DNA of 64,000 nucleotides from Hawksworthiomyces lignivorus. Its lineage: Eukaryota; Ascomycota; Sordariomycetes; Ophiostomatales; Ophiostomataceae. Below, piece after piece: positions 11,598 to 23,076 of the stretch (positions are counted from its first letter, which is position 1; each line of letters opens with the position of its first letter). The notes below the pieces were generated by a model, which did no database searches, was not told the DNA's origin, and saw nothing but the letters and a program-made list of their open reading frames with translations. Both the position numbers and the translations under genes were made by a program. The stretch covers positions 186,001-250,000 of the forward strand of contig NTMA01000014.1 of the NCBI GenBank assembly GCA_002917075.1, read 5' to 3'.

Positions 11598-13373
11598 TCA
11601 AACAATCAAACCGTTCCGATTTTCGAATGCGCCAAAGGATCTCTCATCAAAACTCTTCTTCTTTACCTGTCCTGACTTTGACTGCTTACCAAACCCATGG
11701 TTCTCAAGGGTACTGGTAGCAACATGTAGGTTCGCAGCAGCAGCAGCACACACGGGATACAGCCGTGCCGAGTGCTGAAGTGCGGCGCTAGATGGAGACT
11801 TGTGCGGGTTGCGCTGAGCATATAAATTCAGGTGCTCTCTGTTGTATGAACAATGCCTATCAACACCGGCACCGATGCCTTCTCGAAACCCGCAATACAT
11901 CGTGCCAGTGAGAAGCTTCCAAGCCATCCACATGACATCTTCTTGGGCCGGGTCGGCTACGTGACACCAAAGCTCGGGAGCTTCGCCTCTGCACACCACG
12001 GGGGGGAGAAAGTCCGAGATGTCAGCGTCTGCTGAGCGGGCTGGATCCGGATGAGGGCTGGGCCAATGCTCGCCGTTCGTTCCGCTGTCTTTGGTGTCAC
12101 CGTCGTCGTGTCTCATGAAGGGAACCATGTCGCTGCAGCCTTTCTGGAGCTGGTGCTTCTGGAAGCGCATGCGTTCGGCCACGGGCGGGACGACCCAGCC
12201 GCCCATGGCGAGCAGCCGCTGGTGGGAGGAGGCGGCCGGTGGCCCCTGTAGGAAGTTGGACGCCTTACCCGGACGCACAAAGCAGCCAACGAGCCGCACC
12301 ATGTAGACGTACGACTGGGCGAGGCGGTGCCGGTCCTGCGGCGACTCGCACATGCCCGCGGCAGCGGTGCTGGGCCTGCAGACGTGGCCCGTCGAATTCG
12401 CGCCGGAGCACGGTGCGGTATCGCCTGTATAGCACGTAGCGTGGCCGTGCCACGGGAGGGCGACGGTGGTTATCTGCTTCTTCTTGTCTGGCGCTTTCCT
12501 GCCTGCAGTTTTTGAAGAAGCGGCGGCGGCAGCGGCGGCGGCGGCCTGCTCCTCGAGCGAGGGGAAGGTCTTGAGCGCGGCGTCAAAGACGCAGCGGTCG
12601 ACGCCGCAGTCGAGGGCGAGCGGCAGGTCGGCGCCGGACACGCGCTTGTACTGGACCTCGACGTAAGCGTTCTTGCGGCCGTCGACGCCGCCGCGCACGT
12701 GCAGGCCGAAAAAGGGCGTCCGGTTCCAGCGCAGGTGCGCCGCCCCGTGGCTGCGCTGCTTCCGCCCGGCCGCCTGCTGGGCGCGCACAAAATCGAGGCG
12801 GGCCTCGGCGTCATCCGCGCCGCGCTGCTCTTTGTGCGGCTCCTCCCATTCTCCGTCCTCCTTCTCGTCCTCGCTGTCCTCGTCCTTGTCCGCGAACATC
12901 GGCGCGAGCGGGCTGCAGCGCCCGTCATCGGGGTTCGAGCAGCAAAAGTCCAGCAAGTCGCAGGAGGAGACCTCGTCCCGCCGCCTGCCGGCCTGCAGCC
13001 GCTGCATGTGCTGTTGCAGGTCGGCAAACGTGAGCACCGTGAAGGGGAGGCGCCGCTCCCCATAGCGCACGTAGTCGGGCAGGCGGCCGAGCCCCCGGAA
13101 CAGGTCCGGCTTGTCGAGGAGGATCAGGCAGCGGAGCAGCGCGTTGTTAACGGAGACGATGAATTTCTTAGACCGTGTGGCAGGCGACTTGGGGGCTGGC
13201 GGCGCCTCCAGTGTCACGCAGTCCGGATCTAGGTCTGTGCAGAGGCAGAGGAGAGCCATAAGCCGCTCGTTTGCGAAGAGGTCATAGGAGACCGCGGCCC
13301 TGTCGTTGGCCTCAGCGGTTATGCTTTCTCGTATTTTGGCCTTGCCGGCCGTCATCTCTCGTCTGAGAGACAT
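11598..13373 (-). CDS. Unrecognised 591-aa protein
   Basis: A single open frame of 591 codons starts at ATG 13373 (minus) and needs no intron. I do not recognise the family. The N-terminal third (about 1-130) looks helical and folded (FANERLMALLCLCTDLD, LLRCLILLDKPDLFRGLGRL). An acidic linker follows around 175-190, then a folded block containing TPFFGLHVRGG and YVEVQYKR. A poly-Ala run of nine is encoded by a GGC/GCC tract near 12,520-12,545. The C-terminal half has many Cys and His (for example CSPQ-like and CWHV-like spacing) but no zinc-finger pattern I can name. The tail is Lys/Ser-rich. It is convergent with csp-2. The length, GC-rich codon use and lack of stops support a real gene; its function is open. 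Confidence 0.65.
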   Translation of the reverse strand: MSLRREMTAGKAKIRESITAEANDRAAVSYDLFANERLMALLCLCTDLDPDCVTLEAPPAPKSPATRSKKFIVSVNNALLRCLILLDKPDLFRGLGRLPDYVRYGERRLPFTVLTFADLQQHMQRLQAGRRRDEVSSCDLLDFCCSNPDDGRCSPLAPMFADKDEDSEDEKEDGEWEEPHKEQRGADDAEARLDFVRAQQAAGRKQRSHGAAHLRWNRTPFFGLHVRGGVDGRKNAYVEVQYKRVSGADLPLALDCGVDRCVFDAALKTFPSLEEQAAAAAAAAASSKTAGRKAPDKKKQITTVALPWHGHATCYTGDTAPCSGANSTGHVCRPSTAAAGMCESPQDRHRLAQSYVYMVRLVGCFVRPGKASNFLQGPPAASSHQRLLAMGGWVVPPVAERMRFQKHQLQKGCSDMVPFMRHDDGDTKDSGTNGEHWPSPHPDPARSADADISDFLPPVVCRGEAPELWCHVADPAQEDVMWMAWKLLTGTMYCGFREGIGAGVDRHCSYNREHLNLYAQRNPHKSPSSAALQHSARLYPVCAAAAANLHVATSTLENHGFGKQSKSGQVKKKSFDERSFGAFENRNGLIV

Positions 13374-14830
13374 GGTGATCTGATAATTGGATGTAAGGAT
13401 ATGCGTGAATTCAAAAAGGCAGTGAACTGTAGCTTGCTAGACGAGTGAATCTGAAAAAGAGTAAATGAAAGAGAGCTACGACAGAAGAGACAAGAGAAGA
13501 TTTGAATACATAACATAGTTATGCGGCTGTTGGTGCTCGTGATTTTTTTTTCTCATCTATTTCTACTGCTTTTGTTCACACGCACACTATTTTCAAAATA
13601 AAATTTTGGTCTGCATAGAAACTCTCACAGCGAAGGGACTAGAAGCAGCAGTAGGAAGTCTATATTTTGTAACCAACACATCACGTCTGCTAAATATTGT
13701 GAGTTTTGATGTTGGTTGTGGAATTCGATACTGGCAAACTTGCCGGCACGAAGCCAACGCCGTCCACAACTTGGCAAAGATATTCTCTCAGCCATTATGA
13801 GAGATTTTTCTTAATACTCGTGTAAAGATTACGGCAGCTCAAACTAGATGTTTGAGAGCCGCATCGCGTCTGGACTTATATCGCCTAACACACAGTGCTG
13901 AGTGTGAACTGACTATTACCAAGATGCTGGCTGATGCCTCAACTAATGTCTCTCTCTCTTTAGCTAAGGTTCTCTGTATACGCTGACATGGCACTCCTAG
14001 GAAGCCTGCGAAAGATGGCGTGGGCTAATTTGGTCTCACGATACAGTCAGGAGCGCTTGATTTCCACAGACAACAAACTTTGTAGGAATATCTTCACCCA
14101 CCTTCTGCTGTACTGGCGACGAAAAGCAAAATATATCACATTTTCTTCCAACTCGCTCTTGCACATTCACTAGCACTATTTCATAGTTCTTGTCTTTTAT
14201 CTTGGTCTTTTGATTTACATTTACGTACTTGCAATTTTGTGCACTGGAGCGTGTTTCTGGTATCAGTGCACCCCATGTCTTGGTGATCCGCCGGCTTACT
14301 CGATGCGGCAGATCTCCCAATCTTGCATTCTTTCACACTCGGTTCCGTGGCACCTCGTCCCAGACTTTCTTTTTCTCATCAAGCACACGCTCAACTTTCT
14401 CTCTGTGAAACCAGCATGGGGTTTATAGACAACTCAGCCTTTATAGCTGGCCTCTTTCTCGATACTGATTCTTTTTTCGCACTAGAACAATACTATTTAC
14501 CACGATATATATGTAGTAAATCAGAGCAGTGTTCGTGTAAGTGCTTTGAAATAGATCTTGACGAGCCATTCGCGGCGTTGATTGGGCTAAATTGGACGCT
14601 AGTGCCCAAAGCAATAAATGCATAAGAATCGTAAATTGTGAGGGTTCTAGACAGTATAAAGAGGACCCGCTATTATCCACTTGGACCAATGATACAAGGA
14701 ATTTGCATGAAAGCGAACAAAATGACCCCAAAACTCTCCCAAAAAAAAAAAAATATTACAAAAATTAAAGTTTAAAAAAAAAAAGAAAAACATCATCATC
14801 CACCACCACCGCATCGCCGCCTTTTTCTCA

Positions 14831-14888
14831 CTTCTTCCTCTCTCCCTCCTCTTCTCTTCTTCTCTCTCCCTCTCCCTCCCCTCTTCCC
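14831..14888 (+). repeat. 58-nt uninterrupted homopyrimidine tract
   Basis: Every base from 14831 to 14888 on the + strand is C or T. It sits in the promoter/leader region of eIF2A, preceded by poly-A runs. Such tracts are common in fungal promoters and can exclude nucleosomes or form triplex DNA. Confidence 0.8.
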
Positions 14889-15290
14889 ACCCCCAGCTCA
14901 CCCGCACAGGTCAATAGCGCAGCACCGCCTGGTCAATTCTTTCCCCCTCCCCCCCCTTTTCGGTGTGCGTCAGGCATTCTTTTCTCTTCTTTATTCCGCT
15001 TCATCCTCCCCTCCATTGTTTTTCTTTGTTTTCGCATTTCTGCTTCTTGATTTAGGCCCGCCTTTTCGGTCGTCTCCATCGACTTTGGGCCTCCACTCTC
15101 TGCATCTTTGCCTGCGCACCGCTGCTTTTGCTCCGCATCGCATTGCATCGTCTTGCTTGATTGTGTCCTCGAAAGAGTCTTCAGCCGGCTCTTTCGCTCT
15201 GGTCTTCGCCCGTTGTCTATCTCCCGATTTGCCACTTTGAAACCATCTCGTTGATTGCAACCCAACCCCGGGCCAACAACACTGCACCTG

Positions 15291-15491
15291 GTAAGTGTCA
15301 ACACATTCAAGGAGATGGAAATGAGAATAGCTAGAAAGCGGATGTCGATGGATTATTTTTTTGCACAGCAACCGCATGAGCCTGTTTCCCTTGTTTTCTT
15401 TCGCCTTCGTCCGTCCCGGGCTCTCTTCAACGCTGCTCCTCCAAAATCCTTCCTTTACGTGTTGTTCTGTCTGTCTGACTTGGCTCGGTAG
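15291..15491 (+). other. Probable 5'-UTR intron of the eIF2A gene
   Basis: A perfect GTAAGT donor at 15291 follows a C/T-rich leader. A branch-like CTGAC lies near 15475 and an acceptor CGGTAG ends at 15491. The region precedes the start ATG at 15766 and contains several ATGs that splicing would remove. No reading frame can test it, so this is inference from splice signals. Confidence 0.45.
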
Positions 15492-15765
15492 AGATTCTTC
15501 GAGGTGTTTGTGACAGCTTTCAACCGATCAAATCGAAACGCGCCAACGCACAAAATTAAGAAACATCACGAAACCAACCAGAAAAGAGAAGAAAACAGAC
15601 GTGTCAAAACAAAGAGCAATCTCACCTCTGCCATAATCTTCGAAGAGACAATTCACATTGCTAGTCTTCGTCGTTAAAATCTGCTTCCAGTCCAACCTAA
15701 CATCAACACCTATACAACACTTTTTTTACTCTCTCCGACCGGTCTTTCTGTGGCTTTCACTAGTC

Positions 15766-18066
15766 ATGGCCAGCCCGTTGCAGTTTGCCTACCGCACCCA
15801 AAAGGCCATCGGCGTCTTTGACGCCGACCCTGTCTACGAATCCCTTCCCGGCTTCGTTCCGCCCGAGGGGAACCTCCGATGCTGTGTCTATTCGCCTTGC
15901 GGCCGCTATGTGGCCTGGGCCTCCAGTGAAGTCGTCGGCGTGTGCGACGCTTCCGTGGGTCACGTCATAGCGACGCTCCCTGTGCTCAACGTCTTCGAGA
16001 TTGGATTTTCCCCCGGCGGCACCTACCTGAGCACGTGGGAGCGTCCTGCCAAGGACGAAAACGGCGACGCGACGAAGAATCTCAAAGTCTGGCGCGTCAT
16101 CGACGAGTCTTCTGCCAGCGGTGCCGAGGCCCAGCCCATCGGCCGCTTCGTGCAGAAGTCCCAGGCTGGCTGGAATCTTCAGTATACGGCCGACGAGCAG
16201 TTCTGTGCTCGCCTAGTCACCAACGAGGTCCACTTCTACAAGAGCTCCGACCTCGCCACCGTCCACGACAAGCTGCGCGTCGAGGGTGTCTCCGCGTTTG
16301 CTTTGGCGCCGGGCGAGACCCACTCCGTCGCGGTGTTTGTTCCCGAACGAAAGGTACTACTCAATCTATATTTCTGCTTTTTGGTGCATGTCTTGCACTC
16401 TCTACGATACTGATGCTGATATCTGCTTCTCTAGGGCCAACCGGCGGCTGTTCGTGTCTTCAATGTGCCCCATTTCGCCGTTCCTGCGTCGCAGAAGACG
16501 TTCTTTAAGGGCGATAAGGTGCAGCTCAAGTGGAACGCTCAGGGCTCCAGCCTGATCGTGCTCGCCCAGACGGACGTGGACAAATCAAACAAGAGCTATT
16601 ACGGCGAGACGACCATGTATATTCTGAGCGCCAGCGGCGGCTTTGATGCCCGCATCTCGCTGGACAAGGAGGGCCCCATCCACGACGTGTCGTGGTCGCC
16701 TAACTCGAAGGAGTTTGGCGTCATCTACGGATACATGCCTGCCAAGACGACCATTTTCAACCAGCGTGCCGAGGCCAAGCATTCGTTCCCCATCGGCCCG
16801 CGCAACACCATCACCTTCTCGCCCAGCGGCCGCTTTGTGCTGGTTGCCGGCTTTGGCAACCTGGCTGGCCAGATCGACGTGTACGACCTGTCCAAGGACT
16901 ACCGCAAGGTGTGCACCATTGAGAGCGGCAACCCGAGCGTGTGCGAGTGGAGCCCCGACTCGCGCTACATTATGACGGCCACGACGTCGCCGCGTCTGCG
17001 TGTCGACAACGGCGTAAAGCTGTGGCACGTGGGCGGCGGCCTGATGTACAATGTCGATATGATCGAGCTGTACAACGTGCTCTGGCGCCCCTTGGAGAAG
17101 GACAGCGCCACAGCGGCCGCTGCTGGCGTCGTTGACCCGCTGACCTCGGTTCCCACGCCGCACGCGTCTGCCCTGACCTACCTCGGCACGCTCAAGACCC
17201 CGTCTAAGCCGGCCGGCGCCTACCGTCCCCCTGGTGCGCGTGGCGCGTCGACGCCTCTGCACTTCAAGCGGGAAGATGAGGGCGGTGCGGCTCATGTGAT
17301 GAGCAACGGCAGCAGCGGCTCTGGCCTAGGCGGCGGCCTCAGCGGCCTTGGCGGTGTCAACGGCTTCGGCCGCGCCCGCCGGCAGGTGCCTGGTGCCGAG
17401 CTCGTGGAGCTGTCTCCGGCGGCGGCTGTATTTGTGCCTGGCGCGGAGCCCGTCGACGGCAACGAGACGCTGTCAAAGGCTGCTCTGAAGAACAAGAAGA
17501 AGCGCGGCAACCGGAAGGCCAACCGGGACGCCGACGGCAACAATGGTGGTGCCGATCTAGGTGGAGGTGCTGCTCTGGCGCCGCCTGCTGCCGAATACGG
17601 AAACGGATCCGGCACAGAGGGGCGCAGCCCGGAACGGCGCGGCCAGCACCAGTACCAGCAGCACCACCACCAGCACTCGCGCAGCCAGTCGCGCAACAAC
17701 GTGCACGGCGGGCGAAACCGCAGCAACACGCAGCGCAACCGCGACGGCCAGCATGCACCGTTCCAGCAGCAGCAGCAGGGAGGAGCAGGGCTCAACGCGC
17801 CGGGCCCCGCAGCAGGCGCGCCGGCTGCCGCTCCCCCGTCCGGGCCTGCTGGCAGCAGCGATCCGCTTTCGCCGGGTAATAACGACCCCGACGCGAAGAA
17901 GATGCGGAGTCTGCAGAAGAAGATCCGGGCCATTCAGGACCTGGAGATGCGCCAGGCCAGCAACGAGAAGCTGGAGGACACGCAGATCATGAAGATCGGC
18001 ACCAAGGAGACTGTCCTGCGCGAGCTAGAGGAGCTCAAGCGTCAGATGGAACTGAAGAAGCACTAG
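15766..18066 (+). CDS. Eukaryotic translation initiation factor 2A (eIF2A)
   Basis: The CDS is join(15766..16353, 16435..18066), 739 aa. The 81-nt intron (GTACTA...TCTCTAG) is in phase 0 and joins PERK to GQPAAVRV. The N-terminal about 430 residues form the WD-type beta-propeller of eIF2A (FAYRTQKAIGVFDADPVYES, then CEWSPDSRYI and VKLWHVGGGL). A long low-complexity linker rich in Gly, Asn, Gln and His follows (about 480-660), with a Lys-rich patch (KNKKKRGNRK). The C-terminal 60 residues are a charged coiled coil (KKIRAIQDLEMRQASNEKLE). eIF2A can deliver initiator tRNA to ribosomes independently of GTP and is involved in non-canonical initiation. The protein is longer than the yeast form (about 640 aa) because of the linker. 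The start is set by the conserved N-terminus. Confidence 0.93.
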
Positions 18067-20116
18067 CCGGCAGCATCTCATTTGCTTGCTTGCTGTGGGG
18101 AGAGATGTGGGCCCGGCGGGAGAGGAAGCACGCAAGAGCAGGGCAGTGGAGGACTGGGATAGCGCCTTGGATTAAAGACAGCGCAGGATGATCTTGGCGA
18201 GCGACGGACCAATGGACATGAATACGGACGAGCTAGGACGACGACAACGGGCCGAAGCAAAATGAGAATAGATAAAAGTAGAGAATATTTTTGGTGTCTC
18301 TATTGATATTATATATATGCTTTGCATTTCTGAGAAGGTATGAGAGGGAAAAAAAAAAAGGGAGAGCCATTCAAGTGGAGAAGCAAAGTACATCATGCAT
18401 TGGGAATATCATGGCATTTTGAGTAGTATTGAGCTAGGAAAGAAGAAAAAAAGACGAGAGGAAAGGAAAGGAACATGATAATATGACACAAGGGTAGAGG
18501 AGAAGTCTGGCCAAGGCATTCTTAGTCAATGCAAAAACCACTTATACAATGTTCTCGGCCAAGTAATTCGCGAGTTTATTCCATTTAGTTTTCTATTTCT
18601 ATTTCTACTTATCTGATATGCTTGACCTTCTGTCCAGTCTATTTCATTTCGCCTGTTCGTTCCATATGTTCGCCTCGTGTTATTTCCTTTTCTTGGTCCT
18701 TGTTCAATTCCTCTGATATATTCCCCCTCTCTGCTCTTATCATTTGCTTAATCTCGGCATAAAACAGTGCGAGCGCCTGCAGATTATCTGGCCTTGGGCT
18801 GAGCCATTTGCCCACCCATAAGAGGTAGCTTTCCTTTTTGTCCTTGCTGTCTCATCGCGCAATGCTTTATTTCCCTCAGGTGGTGTGCAGATGGGTAGAG
18901 GCGTGCGTCCAGAGAGTGGACATTGGCCCAGCTGTGTGGAGTAAGGTAAAGAATGCCCGCCAAGCGGCCCGCGGCCATTTTCTCTATTTGGGTCTTGCAC
19001 GAGACACATGCTCTGTTTGGTTGGCAGTGTGGAGATCCCTTTTGTGGAGGATGCATCTCTTCTATACAATTACCCCATACTTTTATCCTCACGACGCAGC
19101 CCACAAACGACATTCATCATCACGTCGCACGAGAAGGGCCGACAGGCCTTACTTCTGCCTCGCCCTATCCGTTTGTTTTTCATGCTGCCTTTCTTCCCCC
19201 ATCTGCCTTCGGGCCGCATTGCACCGAAAGCAACACATACGAGACATACTGCCCCAGACTTTTCTGTAAATCACCTTCTCCCTAGATTGGGGGATGACAT
19301 GATGTTGGCGTCTTGTTAATTGAGCTTCTCTCAAAACGGAGGTACTGAACCTTCTCTTCTCCCGCCACCGCCTCCTCTTCGACCGATGATCTTCTTTGTA
19401 TAGGGCAAGTGGCACAGCGGGCAAAAGTTAGATCCCCAACATCTGCACGGCGTTTCACTGTACTCGCACAGAGTGTGACTCGGCAGGATGTACATTCGAG
19501 TTAGGGAGGAGATGGTCGTTCCATTCTGATAGGGCTGACATCACGCAAGGAGGGCTGAAAAAGAAAACATGATCGTGAACAGGAAAATGGAGAGATGAGA
19601 GCGTACGGGATAAAGCAAGGCGAGATCGACCAGAGAGACATGGCAGCGAAAGTACGGCTCTGAGTACAAAATAAATTGATCTGCAAGATTGTGCTTTGAA
19701 CCTTAATTTCATATATTAACCAAACCCGTCTACCGGGAAAAGAGAGTAGAGAGACAAGGAGCTCTGTCATTGATCGCCCTTTTTTCTCTCTAGTCATTGT
19801 TCGTGTTCTCCAATTTGAATTTATCCATCTCTGCAGAATTTCTCTTGTTGTTTTCTCTATCTAGTTTGTTAAAACACATCACTAGAACACGGGGAAGAGA
19901 ACGGAGAGTTCCAGCTTCATCCACCAGATCACTGTCTTTTGATTGTAGCTTGTCCCTTATTTTATAGGTTCTTGAATTGCTCATCTGTTTCTTTTATTCA
20001 GAGAAGGAGTTTGAGCTTCGATCTGGTGAAGCGGCACCGGAAGCACTTGAATCTTGTCTTATTATCTTGCGGTCTTATTATTTCTCCCTGCGTATTTGCC
20101 ATACCAAACTGCCACC
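18067..20116. other. Intergenic spacer between eIF2A and the sugar transporter
   Basis: These 2 kb are AT-rich, with many short overlapping open stretches on both strands and none that looks coding. The last part is presumably the leader of the transporter that starts at 20117. Confidence 0.55.
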
Positions 20117-21696
20117 ATGCCGTTCTACCGCCGCACCGTCACCGTCCGCGACGACGACATCACCAGCGCCGTCCACCTGACAGCGCGCCAGTCACTCCTG
20201 CCCAACATGCTGGTGACCATCCTCTTCTTCCTGTGGGGCTTCGCCTACGGCCTGCTCGACGTGCTCAACTCGCACTTCCAGTCCACGCTCAACATCAGCT
20301 CCAGCATGGCGGCGGGCCTCTCGTCGGCGTACTTTGGCGCCTACTTCCTGTGCCCGCCGACCGTCTCGGGCTGGATCCTGCGCCGCTTCGGCTTTCGCGT
20401 CACCTTCATGACAGGTCTGGGCGTGCTCGCCGTGGGGTGCCTGCTGTTCTGGCCGTCGGGCGTGAAGCGGTCGTTTGGTGGCTTCTGCGGCAGCATGTTC
20501 GTGGTGGGCGCGGGCCTCTCGACGCTGGAGACGGCAGCCGACCCCTTCCTGTCCATCTGCGGCCCGCCGCGCTACTCGGAGGTGCGGCTGAACCTGGCGC
20601 AGGCCGTACAGGGCGTGGGCTCGTTCGTGGCGCCGCTGCTGGCGTCGCGCGTCTTCTTCGCGCACACGGTCGACGACGCCCAGGGCCTCAGGAACGTGCA
20701 GTGGGTGTACCTGGGCGTGGCCTGCTTCGTCGCCCTGCTCGTCGTGCTCTTCTTCCTCGCGCCCATGCCCGAGATCACCGACGCCGACATGCACTTCCTG
20801 GAGGGCGAGATCGGCGACTACGACCCGGGCCCGCTGCGCCGCCAGTACAACCTCTTCCTGGCCGTGTGGGCCCAGTTCTGCTACGTCGGCGCGCAGGTGG
20901 CCGTTGCTGTGCGTTTGTGCTTCTTTTTTTTTCTTTGCCGTCGAGAGCACAAGATGCCATCTCACTACTTTGTCTCGAGCAATGCTGACACGCTTTCAGA
21001 ACTACTTTATCCAATTCTGCACCGAGGCTGGTCGCGACCAGTCTACCGGCTGTATGTTTCTGTCATTTTTGTCTGCCAGACCCCTGCCTCCATTTTCATG
21101 CCTTGCTAACGAATATACCCTCACAATAAACAGCTGACCTCCTCGCCGTCGGCCAGGGCCTCTACGCGTTCAACCGCTTCGTAGCCGGCTTCCTACTAAT
21201 GATCCCTGCTGTCAAGCCGCGCTACGTGCTAGCGCTGTACCTGGGGCTCTGCTTCGTCTTCGTGGTGGCGGCCATGACGACGCGCGGCACGGCCTCCATC
21301 GCGATGCTGATCCTGGTGCTCTGCTTCGAGTCGGCCTGCTTCGCCACCATCTTCACCCTGGGCCTGCGCGGCCTGGGCCGCCACACCAAGATCGGCGGCT
21401 CGCTGCTGGTGGCGGCCATCTCCGGTGGCATGGTCTTCCCCGCCATGACGGGCGCCGTCATCGACCGCCGCGGCGCCCACGTCGCCATGGCCATCCCCAT
21501 GATGGGCTACGTCCTGGCGTTCGCCTACCCGGCGTACGTCAACCTGTTCAAGAGCGGCCTGATGGACAGCCACCGCGCAACGGACGTTGGCGTCGCCCCC
21601 GCGAGCGACAAGCAGATGCAGCTAGAGGCGCAGGCGTCGGCCGCGCCGCAGAAGCAGGAGGAAGGGGAGCAGGCGGTGGCCGAGATCTACTCGTAA
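20117..21696 (+). CDS. MFS sugar:H+ symporter, FucP-like
   Basis: The CDS is join(20117..20908, 21000..21051, 21134..21696), 468 aa. The start lies in a strong Kozak context (GCCACCATGC). A 52-nt middle exon (NYFIQFCTEAG...) is flanked by introns of 91 and 82 nt, and frames join exactly across both (AVA/NYF and TG/SDLLAVGQG). The protein has about 12 membrane segments. Typical motifs of the fucose/glucose-permease branch are present: FFLWGFAYGLLDVLNSHFQ in TM1, GAYFLCPP, ETAADPF, RLNLAQAVQGVGS and GAQVAVANYFI. It should import a sugar with protons across the plasma membrane; the substrate cannot be read from sequence. The C-terminal about 40 residues are a polar cytosolic tail. Convergent with the DUF6601-like gene. 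Confidence 0.88.
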
Positions 21697-22011
21697 AAGC
21701 AGCACAATTTTTCATTTCGTTTTGGCTGCTGTGCATTTTATGGTTTGTTGTCGCGTGAGTGATGCATTATTGCAAGACCGAATAAGACTGCTATTTTCAT
21801 AATATGAAGAGTTTGCGGCTGCTTAGTATGTGTATATTTAGCACCAAGAAGACAATGCTGAGTTGATAAGGCCGCAAGAATGCATCTAGTGGAAAAAAGG
21901 TCGTACTGTTATTCTGTTGACTGAAATTTTTGCTGTTGACCTGTCGTCGTAAATGTTGATGATGTACTTTGCAAGCGAGGCTTCTGTGCGTCGGCTCTGC
22001 GTCAACCACGA
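21697..22011. other. Short convergent spacer
   Basis: 315 bp between the stop codons of the sugar transporter (+) and the DUF6601-like gene (-). It is AT-rich 3'-UTR sequence; I see nothing else in it. Confidence 0.6.
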
Positions 22012-23076
22012 CTACTCGCCCGCTATTTGCTTCAGCCGCGGCTGCTGCCGGCGCTTGCGATACATGTCCTTCAGGGCGAAGATGAGCTCGCGCAGCACCA
22101 GGCCGACGAACGTCAGGGTGAGCAGGACGATGACGGCGGCGATGGCGAACAGGGTGAAGATGGAGAAGCCGCGCGAGACGAGGGCGAAGCTGCGCCAGGA
22201 CGGGGGCAGATCCGCGGCAACATCCGGCAGAAGCTGGACGGCGGCCAGGACGACCTGCATGGCGCTCAGCAGCACGGAGAAGACGGCGAAGACGAAGACG
22301 ATGGGGCCGACAATTCGGGAAAAGTAGGGCCCGTACTGGCCCTCGGTCTTTTGGTAGGTGAAGCGGAAGAGGAAGATCTTGGTCCAGAAGTTGAGGCGCG
22401 AGAGCCGCAGCTCGCCAAAGTGGTAGCGCGGCGAGACCTGGTCGTCGTCGACGGCGTCGAGCGACGCGAGCAGGCGCGCGAAGCTGGCGTACCGCGTCTT
22501 CTTGGGCAGCAGGCGGTGCTCGGCGCGCATGGCGAGGTCAAAGTCGGAGCGGCGCCGCACGAGGTGGCCGTAGGAGCGGAGGAAGCCGAGAGCGGCCCGC
22601 CGCAGGGCGCTGCGCTGCGGCTCCGGGATGGGCGAGCGCGGCGAGAGCAGGTAGTGGCGCCAGAAGGCGTGCGACAGCAGGTAGCGCGGCAGCGGCTTGA
22701 CGAACACGCGGTCGTGGTACCAGACGAGGTGCAGCCCGGGCTTCTCGGTGACGACAATCGCGCGGCCGCGCACGATCTGGTGCGTGAGCGACGAGATGTG
22801 GGCGCTGTCCTGCGTGGCGACGAGCCAGAGGTGCGGCGCCAGCTGGTCCAGGTCCTCCGTCACCAGCTCCGCCTCGAGGTGCGAGCCTATCGTCTCGTCG
22901 TCTAGCGGGATGCGCGGCTCCCCGGGCAGGTAGTTTTTTGGTGTGAGCTGTGCCTGGCCCTGCTGCTGCTGGGGCTGGCCGGCACCGCCTATTCGCCTGA
23001 TGAAGCTCTCCTTGCCATTGTCGACTACCTCAAGGCGGTCACAAATCTCAGCGTCTTTAGAGAAGGGAGGATCCAT
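22012..23076 (-). CDS. DUF6601-like fungal membrane protein
   Basis: A single exon of 354 codons starts at ATG 23076. After a polar, Gln-rich N-terminus (QPQQQQGQAQ) comes a conserved body: LDQLAPHLWLVATQ, then GRAIVVTEKPGLHLVWYHDR, then VKPLPRYLLSHAFWRHYL. A region of basic helices ends in HLLPKK-like sequence and LRLSRLNFWTKIF. Two membrane segments close the protein (about 265-290 and 310-340), followed by a short basic tail (KDMYRKRRQQPRLK). This arrangement matches the fungal family I know as DUF6601, a two-TM protein of unknown function that is often poorly annotated. I am fairly confident of the family but cannot state a function. Confidence 0.72.
   Translation of the reverse strand: MDPPFSKDAEICDRLEVVDNGKESFIRRIGGAGQPQQQQGQAQLTPKNYLPGEPRIPLDDETIGSHLEAELVTEDLDQLAPHLWLVATQDSAHISSLTHQIVRGRAIVVTEKPGLHLVWYHDRVFVKPLPRYLLSHAFWRHYLLSPRSPIPEPQRSALRRAALGFLRSYGHLVRRRSDFDLAMRAEHRLLPKKTRYASFARLLASLDAVDDDQVSPRYHFGELRLSRLNFWTKIFLFRFTYQKTEGQYGPYFSRIVGPIVFVFAVFSVLLSAMQVVLAAVQLLPDVAADLPPSWRSFALVSRGFSIFTLFAIAAVIVLLTLTFVGLVLRELIFALKDMYRKRRQQPRLKQIAGE

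Larger units (their letters stand above)
13374..15765. other. Divergent promoter region and eIF2A leader
   Basis: This spacer separates the divergent 591-aa gene and eIF2A. The left part is AT-rich and shows no gene. From 14,740 it holds poly-A runs, CAT/CAC triplets, a 58-nt pure pyrimidine tract and then a long C/T-rich leader reaching to the eIF2A start. A probable 5'-UTR intron lies at 15291-15491. Confidence 0.55.

Noticed and set aside
22027..22905. 292-aa + strand frame
   Set aside because: Antisense shadow of the GC-rich DUF6601-like gene, rich in Glu/Gly/Arg without domain features.
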